Shown here piece after piece: positions 20,001 to 24,174 of a DNA stretch of 24,174 nt. The position numbers were made by a program, and so were the translations under genes. This DNA comes from Phoronis australis (lineage: Eukaryota > Phoronida > Phoronidae). The notes under the pieces were generated by a model that ran no database searches, was not told the DNA's origin, and saw only the letters and a list, made by a program, of their open reading frames with translations. The DNA is taken from NCBI GenBank assembly GCA_002633005.1, contig NMRA01000128.1, positions 425,165 to 449,338 of the forward strand, in the 5' to 3' direction. Within the stretch, counting starts at the first letter, position 1; each line of letters opens with the position of its first letter.

Positions 20001-20425
20001 AACGCAGAGATTCCAGTAAGAGCCCTGATAATGGGAGGAAACGCAAGCAGTCTAGCAGAAGCCCAGACAAAAGGAGAACTCGTAAGCACTCTGCTGCTAG
20101 CCCTGAGAGAAGGAAACGTAGTAGAAGTCGTGATGATGGCAGGAAGCTCAGGGACTCGAGTAAAAGTCCGGTGGGTAGGAAACGGTCTGTAAGTCGTCAT
20201 GAGGACAAAAGGGACAAAAGTCAAAGTCCTGCGAAGAGTAATGAGCCTGTGATGGAGTCTGGGGAGGAAATTAGTGTAGATAGATCAGGCGAGGGTGCAG
20301 GTAACTCTGGAGGCAAAGGTGGTGGTGATGTGGAGGTCCAGGGGAGTGAGAGGCAGCAGGGTGAGGAGAGTGGTATGGATGTGGAGGAGGGTGGGGATAG
20401 AGGTCCAGGGATAGTGAGGCAGGAG
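10919..20425 (+). CDS. PNN: Pinin, RS-domain splicing and exon-junction factor; 3' end cut by assembly gap
   Basis: Pinin is a nuclear-speckle protein of the exon-junction-associated (ASAP/PSAP-type) complexes, also reported at desmosomes in vertebrates (family knowledge). Exons: 10919-11043, 14425-14496, 14712-14780, 15272-15341, 16066-16163, 16810-16888, 17996-18151, 18608-18746 and 19374 into the gap. They join in frame to about 620 visible residues. Residues 11-38 (LEKARESLKDVDENIKKLTG, then RDP) match the pinin/SDK N-terminal domain. Residues 113-270 (QSSIVAT, DEKGRQRNRR, VGTLLKFQ, a Lys/Glu/Gln/Arg-rich coiled coil, then AKPYIYFVPKKM) match the pinin/SDK/memA domain. The last exon adds an acidic Glu/Gly stretch and an RS array of 13-residue repeats. 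The start is fixed by homology and ATGGCGGC context. The true stop lies in or after the gap; if the gap length were exact, the frame would close at 21449-21451, but this cannot be trusted. Confidence 0.93.
11346..11397 (-). repeat. Dispersed repeat, copy B
   Basis: AATTGACCTATCGCAAGCTC, CACCCC and GACAAACAAACAAGATG, then CAGAGGCA. It matches copy C (13469-13544) in inverted orientation and copy A (6303-6329) at the core. A further shared block, ACTTTAAGGATATCTCAAAC plus CTTATT, lies at 11507-11532. Confidence 0.7.
11507..11532 (+). repeat. 26-bp block shared with 13175-13200 (inverted)
   Basis: Identical at 25 of 26 positions to the reverse complement of 13175-13200. It extends the relationship of copies B and C beyond their core, with different spacing, so both are diverged copies of one larger element. 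Confidence 0.7.
12105..12178 (+). repeat. tRNA-derived SINE-like head
   Basis: A-box-like TGGCCTAGTGTG and an exact B-box GGTTCGAGTCC. The T arm is perfect (GTGGG, loop TTCGAGT, CCCAC). The acceptor and anticodon stems do not pair well, so this is not a convincing working tRNA. The following ~70 bases end near an AATAAA (12236-12241), which may be the tail of a SINE. No target duplication was established. Confidence 0.55.
13175..13200 (-). repeat. 26-bp block shared with 11507-11532 (inverted)
   Basis: Partner of the block at 11507-11532, differing at one base. It belongs to the same inverted element pair as copies B and C. Confidence 0.7.
13469..13544 (+). repeat. Dispersed repeat, copy C
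   Basis: Contains CATCTTGTTTGTTTGTCGGG, a CACGTG E-box and TAGCTTGCGATAGGTAAATT. It is inverted relative to copy B, about 2.1 kb away in the same intron, so the two could pair in the transcript. Confidence 0.7.
13968..14059 (+). other. Candidate alternative (poison) exon or small ORF in pinin intron 1
   Basis: A G-rich, coding-like island in an AT-rich intron. It has a T-rich tract and AG (13966-13967) on the left and GT (gtaaag, 14060) on the right. Spliced after pinin exon 1 it reads S-V-I-D-G and then TGA at 13981-13983, a premature stop. In another frame ATG at 13976 opens 40 codons to TGA at 14096-14098, an acidic peptide with Cys at residues 19, 24, 26 and 31 (CX4CXCX4C). Either reading is unproven. 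Confidence 0.35.
14425..14496 (+). CDS. PNN: Pinin exon 2
   Basis: 72 nt, split Arg codons at both ends. It encodes PMGRRLSSSGDLRGSRGG and LFGLA, the Arg/Gly/Ser-rich segment after the N-terminal domain in pinins. Acceptor tttcag, donor gtaggt. Confidence 0.9.
14712..14780 (+). CDS. PNN: Pinin exon 3
   Basis: 69 nt, split Arg codons at both ends. It encodes RGLIDNAGRVGPQRRSLGTA and FS. Low complexity and less conserved; identified by exact phase match with neighbours and good splice sites (ttgcag, gtaaag). Confidence 0.85.
15272..15341 (+). CDS. PNN: Pinin exon 4
   Basis: 70 nt ending phase 0. It encodes LGPRPRDRSPGQDSGEEEEL and PNK. The acidic cluster followed by basic residues parallels the segment before QSS in vertebrate pinin. 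Acceptor cttcag, donor gtagta. Confidence 0.88.
16066..16163 (+). CDS. PNN: Pinin exon 5
   Basis: 98 nt encoding PTVQSSIVATSLENRTR and KQLNKDEKGRQ. QSS(I/V)VAT and DEKG(R/K)QRNRR are strongly conserved in pinins and open the pinin/SDK/memA domain. Acceptor attcag, donor gttagt. Confidence 0.94.
16746..16774 (+). repeat. 11-bp perfect hairpin before pinin exon 6
   Basis: AAAGCACGTAA (16746-16756), loop CTTGGCA, TTACGTGCTTT (16764-16774). It ends 35 bases before the 3' splice site at 16809, just upstream of where the branch point should lie. Confidence 0.7.
16810..16888 (+). CDS. PNN: Pinin exon 6
   Basis: 79 nt encoding RRMLGNLLVGTLLKFQDEAK and SKKEV, the core of the memA domain. Two donors overlap: GAA|gtggtg (ending at 16885) and GTG|gtgtgt (ending at 16888). 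Both keep the frame and differ by one Val. The shorter form aligns without a gap to vertebrate pinin. Confidence 0.93.
17390..17930 (+). repeat. Diverged ~140-bp tandem repeat array with AGGTCA motifs
   Basis: Intron 6. TCATTTTGAAGGTCA at 17441 recurs 280 bases on at 17721 and, as TCGCTTTCAAGGTCA, 137 bases after that at 17858; a poorly preserved copy lies near 17581. AATATCTCAAGAA also recurs. Roughly three to four monomers are present. The best copy reads TGACCT, eight bases, AGGTCA. Confidence 0.6.
17996..18151 (+). CDS. PNN: Pinin exon 7 (coiled coil)
   Basis: 52 codons, phase 0. It encodes VQKRKDVEKKLEQKAREERD, then ELRKERQQLFNNRRQQQAKM and RRLEQKLALVEL. Charged Glu/Lys/Arg/Gln-rich helix of the memA domain. 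Acceptor tttccag, donor gtgagt. Confidence 0.95.
18466..18575 (+). repeat. 55-bp tandem duplication
   Basis: Two adjacent 55-bp units (18466-18520 and 18521-18575) differ at about two positions; the next ten bases begin a third. The array ends 32 bases before the acceptor of pinin exon 8 (AG at 18606-18607). Each unit contains CTGTAAGT, a donor-like sequence. Confidence 0.85.
18608..18746 (+). CDS. PNN: Pinin exon 8
   Basis: 139 nt encoding HAEWEQETRKLGLFARTRAK, then PYIYFVPKKMSEGVKKKIAE and SAEAVE. It matches the EW(N)EH..KYIRTKTKPHLFY(I/V)P region that closes the memA domain. Acceptor tttcaag, donor gtataa. Confidence 0.95.
19374..20425 (+). CDS. PNN: Pinin exon 9: acidic stretch and RS domain, truncated by gap
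   Basis: Acceptor ttttttag. It begins VVITERKKKLEEEIERLMQE, then a Glu/Gly-rich acidic region, and from about 19676 an Arg/Ser/Lys/Pro-rich domain. The core is a 13-residue repeat of the form RDSSKSPxxxRKR. The coding strand is nearly all purine over 1 kb. After the RS array a second acidic Gly/Glu stretch runs into the gap. The RS domain should be a substrate of SR-protein kinases (family knowledge). Confidence 0.9.
19853..20170 (+). repeat. PNN: 39-bp coding repeat array in the pinin RS domain
   Basis: Unit starts (the RD or K codon) at 19889, 19928, 19967, 20006, 20045 and 20084 are exactly 39 bases apart, with irregular units before (19853) and after (20120, 20150). Each encodes a form of RDSS(K/R)SPxxxRKR. 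Confidence 0.9.
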
Positions 20426-21415
20426 NNNNNNNNNNNNNNNNNNNNNNNNNNNNNNNNNNNNNNNNNNNNNNNNNNNNNNNNNNNNNNNNNNNNNNNNNNN
20501 NNNNNNNNNNNNNNNNNNNNNNNNNNNNNNNNNNNNNNNNNNNNNNNNNNNNNNNNNNNNNNNNNNNNNNNNNNNNNNNNNNNNNNNNNNNNNNNNNNNN
20601 NNNNNNNNNNNNNNNNNNNNNNNNNNNNNNNNNNNNNNNNNNNNNNNNNNNNNNNNNNNNNNNNNNNNNNNNNNNNNNNNNNNNNNNNNNNNNNNNNNNN
20701 NNNNNNNNNNNNNNNNNNNNNNNNNNNNNNNNNNNNNNNNNNNNNNNNNNNNNNNNNNNNNNNNNNNNNNNNNNNNNNNNNNNNNNNNNNNNNNNNNNNN
20801 NNNNNNNNNNNNNNNNNNNNNNNNNNNNNNNNNNNNNNNNNNNNNNNNNNNNNNNNNNNNNNNNNNNNNNNNNNNNNNNNNNNNNNNNNNNNNNNNNNNN
20901 NNNNNNNNNNNNNNNNNNNNNNNNNNNNNNNNNNNNNNNNNNNNNNNNNNNNNNNNNNNNNNNNNNNNNNNNNNNNNNNNNNNNNNNNNNNNNNNNNNNN
21001 NNNNNNNNNNNNNNNNNNNNNNNNNNNNNNNNNNNNNNNNNNNNNNNNNNNNNNNNNNNNNNNNNNNNNNNNNNNNNNNNNNNNNNNNNNNNNNNNNNNN
21101 NNNNNNNNNNNNNNNNNNNNNNNNNNNNNNNNNNNNNNNNNNNNNNNNNNNNNNNNNNNNNNNNNNNNNNNNNNNNNNNNNNNNNNNNNNNNNNNNNNNN
21201 NNNNNNNNNNNNNNNNNNNNNNNNNNNNNNNNNNNNNNNNNNNNNNNNNNNNNNNNNNNNNNNNNNNNNNNNNNNNNNNNNNNNNNNNNNNNNNNNNNNN
21301 NNNNNNNNNNNNNNNNNNNNNNNNNNNNNNNNNNNNNNNNNNNNNNNNNNNNNNNNNNNNNNNNNNNNNNNNNNNNNNNNNNNNNNNNNNNNNNNNNNNN
21401 NNNNNNNNNNNNNNN
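20426..21415. other. Assembly gap (990 N)
   Basis: Unknown bases. The gap falls inside or just after the low-complexity last exon of pinin, so the C-terminus and stop codon are not visible. The true length may differ from 990. Confidence 0.99.
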
Positions 21416-21541
21416 GGGGGTTGTACCTTAGGTCCTGAAAACAGATTGTAATATTGTACATGATTGTCTTTATTTGTGGGTGCAGTCATTCCATGAGAGT
21501 AATTATCAAGACTGGTACATGATAGTAGTTTGTGCTAAAAC

Positions 21542-21586
21542 CATTGTGTACCAGTATTAGACAGTGTAGCTGATCAGTACACAATG
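21542..21586 (+). repeat. 10-bp perfect inverted repeat in the pinin 3' UTR
   Basis: CATTGTGTAC (21542-21551) and GTACACAATG (21577-21586) around a 25-base loop. It would form an RNA stem-loop in the transcript. Confidence 0.55.
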
Positions 21587-21905
21587 CTTACACAATAGAT
21601 TTTGACAAAGACAAATGAAACAATTGTTGCAGATACCTTTTTGTTTTCTCTAAGAAATTGCCAGGTTTAGATATAAGTTGACATTTACCTTTTGTTACCT
21701 CACAATGTGCGTTAATAATACTAGTTAAGCCACACAATGTTTGGGGTTTTATTTTTTGCCAGTAAACTCTTATTTTACTTCACATGTTGATGCAGTCCAA
21801 CTATACAAAAATCAGTAATTGCTTTGTTTGTGTATTCCCCCTACAGCTGTTGTCAAATGTAAACATACTTGTAAATAATTGTTCTACACATTTTCTATCA
21901 TGTTA

Positions 21906-21911
21906 AATAAA
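21906..21911 (+). terminator. PNN: Poly(A) signal AATAAA of pinin
   Basis: A canonical hexamer followed about 30 bases later by a T/G-rich stretch (tcttttgtttatgtg). A second AATAAA at 22021-22026 could be an alternative. Confidence 0.65.
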
Positions 21912-21930
21912 TTAGACATTACTGAATTGA

Positions 21931-23590
21931 ACATGTCTTTTGTTTATGTGCATGTATCATCACTAATTAAATTTGACCAGTCCACTATTTACCATTGATC
22001 TTAGACGTAAGACTTGCATGAATAAACCTAGACATGGTTGAATACTTTCCTTGCAATGGATGTCTACATTTCAGATTCTTGCGTCTATGCAACGCTATCT
22101 GGTTATGTCGCAATTTACCCCAAACGTGAGCTCTAATTTGAATGACCAATGGTTTTTTTCTGTTACTGTGTACGCATTGAATAGATACCTCTATTGTTTA
22201 ACATGGTGACCTAGTAATTACAAGTCTCGACCTCCATTGTGTAGGTTAGCTGTGATGTTGAGTACGCCGTGGAGTAGTAACCAGAGACCATATAATAGAT
22301 TTGTCTTTGTAGTGGATAAGGTTCCTAGAAAGCCTAGATATTTTTCATTTGTGGATGTAAGTTCGTGCGCTTTTTATGTGCATCTCTTTAGTGTTATCAA
22401 AGCTTCCAATTGACTTGCAAGCCAGTTGAAACATCTTTGACAGTGAAAGGTGGAGTAAAGCACACACAACCGTTTTGATTATTTGATAAAATTCAACTAC
22501 ATGATAAAACAGGAAGAAAGTCCCCATGCTTAGTTGGCATTGTGTAACCATGCAGTTTGCAAAGGAGCAGACTTCCACGGAGCAATGTTATTGTGGAACC
22601 AATGAATGCTGGTGTCCTCAAGCTGAGAAATGCACAATCAATTGTAATAAATAAGTCGTTTTCACCAAGACATGTCTGCATCTCTGAGATTTTCTCCCAT
22701 TTTCTGCAGCTGCATTGTTGAAAGGACAGTAACTGCTGCCTGGCAAGTTTCACTGCTGCTCAGTGCTGCCATCTACAATACTGGGATTCAGTGGAACGAC
22801 CTGTATTGCACTAAGAAATAGTTTATTGCACAATTAACTCCACACTGATTTACAGTTCAATGTGACTAATGAAGAACAATTGGCTAAAATATCCAAAAAT
22901 CCATGTAAACATTCCAAAGACGATGTCACTATAATCTCACAAATGTGGCCCTGCACTTGCAAATTGTGGCTTATAAAAAAAGACTGGGTCTCGGACTGCA
23001 AACAAGCTCATAGACTCGTCTCTCGAGTCCAGCACGCATGTGAATTGGAGAGTGGTCTTTTGAGTGCATTGCTTATTTTATGAGTACCGGGCAGTGTTTG
23101 CTAGCCAATAAGCCAAGTTTATAGGTACATGAACCATGTTCAAGAGTGCATGAGCAGTGCTGTTTGGTAGCCTCTGTGAAATCTAGCTTTAGCTTATCGC
23201 ACACTATTAAAGCTGCAGCCGCAGGCCACAGCCATTGTGGTTGGACATGGTTGTTGTGTAATAACCTGGCCGCTTTCCTTATGCTTAACGAAGTGACTAG
23301 AAACTTCCACAACTGCACTGAGGCAAACTAACACATTTTCAGGCAGTAGTTACTGGTACAACTATCAAACCTTAACCAGGGGTTCACTGGCTTGTTGAGA
23401 ATGAGATTCAGATTCACTCTGAAGATGGCAAAGTGAATTCATGGGAAGACTTGACATCATGTGAAAAGGACTATAAATGCTTTCCGTCCAAGAAGGGAAT
23501 TTTTGATTTAGACCAGTTACCACTGACTGTAAAATTGGTATCTAGGTTTTCTTCATTCAGATCTTGGGTATTTTCTGTGTTTGCAAGAGC
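21931..23590. other. Intergenic region, nothing recognised
   Basis: About 1.6 kb without a supportable gene. The open frames (up to about 86 codons) show no conserved motif or consistent splice context. No inverted repeats or tRNA-like boxes were noticed. Confidence 0.5.
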
Positions 23591-23599
23591 ACCTTCAAC

Positions 23600-23917
23600 C
23601 TCTGCTCAACAGCACCACTTTCCCTCTTAAACCATGTTCAACGCCTCCTGGTGGTAGTATGTAAGAGCCAATATCTTTGGCTCTGACTGGGTCCAGTTCA
23701 TACAAGTTATCATTACTAGAGCGAAGGTCATCCATAGACCATAATGCCAAGTGGCGGCTTTTTCCCTGCTTTGCGAACACATAGACATCATTAACACTGA
23801 CGTGTTTAAAATCTTCTAATGAGAAGTTTACATTCATAGCATCTTGAATGTAGTACGAATCTTTGTTAGTTGAGTATTTGCTGTCCAGGTGCTGATAGTT
23901 TGTTGAGAACAACACAC
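23600..23917 (-). CDS. Candidate internal exon of an unrecognised gene
   Basis: The - strand carries 105 open codons preceded by a plausible acceptor (gccattttaacag) and AT-rich intron-like DNA. It contains EDFKHVSVNDVYVFAKQGKS and DPVRAKDIGSYILPPGG, with balanced, protein-like composition unlike the shadow frames around it. The frame ends in TGA at 23597-23595, just after an AG|GT that could be a weak donor. I do not recognise the family. It could be an exon of a gene continuing to the left, a retro-copy, or chance. Confidence 0.3.
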
Positions 23918-24174
23918 CTGTTAAAATGGCAACATGAGAGTTCAAGCACACACTTCTTAAAGTTATATAACATCCAAGAAAATGCTCAAATTTCAGAATG
24001 TTCTATCTCAGAAATGACTCATTGGATCATATGAAACTTTCACATATGGTAATGTGCTTTATGCACTGTTTCCAAAATACTGTTATGATTGTTTTTATCA
24101 TATTCCAAGTTTGCACGAGGGGCTGTCAAAACGGACAGGTCATCATTTTTATGAAAAAAAAACAAAACAATATT
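23918..24174. other. AT-rich flank, nothing recognised
   Basis: Would be intron if the - strand exon is real. It ends in an A-rich run at the window edge; no other signal was seen. Confidence 0.5.

Larger units (their letters stand above)
21416..21930 (+). other. PNN: Pinin 3' UTR (inferred)
   Basis: AT-rich non-coding sequence between the gap and the poly(A) signal at 21906. The first 36 bases stay open in the exon 9 frame up to TAA at 21449-21451, but only if the gap size is right. Confidence 0.55.

Noticed and set aside
19324-20224. Long open frames on the - strand and in other + frames across pinin exon 9
   Set aside because: They are by-products of the purine-rich repeat; translations are monotonous Ser/Pro/Leu or Gly/Arg/Val runs, while the frame continuing from exon 8 is fixed by splice phase and homology.
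21416-21451. Apparent C-terminus of pinin right after the gap (ending GPENRL)
   Set aside because: It depends on the gap being exactly 990 bases; it is as likely 3' UTR.
20221-21489. Open frames on the - strand spanning the N gap
   Set aside because: They stay open only because N codons contain no stop; no real coding evidence exists.
22862-23083. 73-codon + frame with a vaguely BRCT-like WLIKKDWVSDC run
   Set aside because: The resemblance is limited to a few residues with no domain context or splice support.

Overview
The window is nuclear DNA of an animal, most likely a marine invertebrate. It is AT-rich, with short conserved exons separated by introns of a few hundred bases to 3.4 kb, all with GT..AG borders. 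It also carries decayed transposon remnants: a Penelope-like retroelement with a GIY-YIG endonuclease, tRNA-headed SINE-like sequences and a short inverted-repeat DNA element. No bacterial operon, CRISPR array or phage structure is present. The proteins align closely with their vertebrate counterparts, but the sequence alone does not settle the phylum (hemichordate, lancelet, echinoderm or lophotrochozoan are all possible).

Layout: (1) 1-532 is the end of an intron. (2) 533-6903, + strand: the last ten coding exons of ALDH6A1, mitochondrial methylmalonate-semialdehyde dehydrogenase, covering about 472 of some 535 residues. The exon(s) for the transit peptide and N-terminus lie upstream of the window. 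The 3' UTR ends near a poly(A) signal at 7423. (3) About 7445-10440: intergenic, with no supportable gene. (4) 10450-10860: three diverged copies of a roughly 145-165 bp repeat directly upstream of the next gene. (5) 10919-20425, + strand: pinin (PNN), an RS-domain protein of the splicing/exon-junction machinery, in nine coding exons. The last exon encodes an acidic stretch and a 13-residue RS repeat array and runs into a 990-base assembly gap (20426-21415). The 3' UTR and a poly(A) signal at 21906 follow. (6) About 21930-24174: mostly featureless, except for one unrecognised candidate coding exon on the - strand near 23600-23917.

The two genes are independent: one metabolic (valine, thymine and beta-amino acid catabolism) and one in mRNA processing. 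They share orientation. The most notable observations are a possible poison exon in the long first intron of pinin, the exact 39-bp coding repeat in its RS domain, the Penelope-like remnant in ALDH6A1, the repeat array at the pinin promoter, and repeat families that recur across the window. I found no clear evidence of a wholly new biological system.
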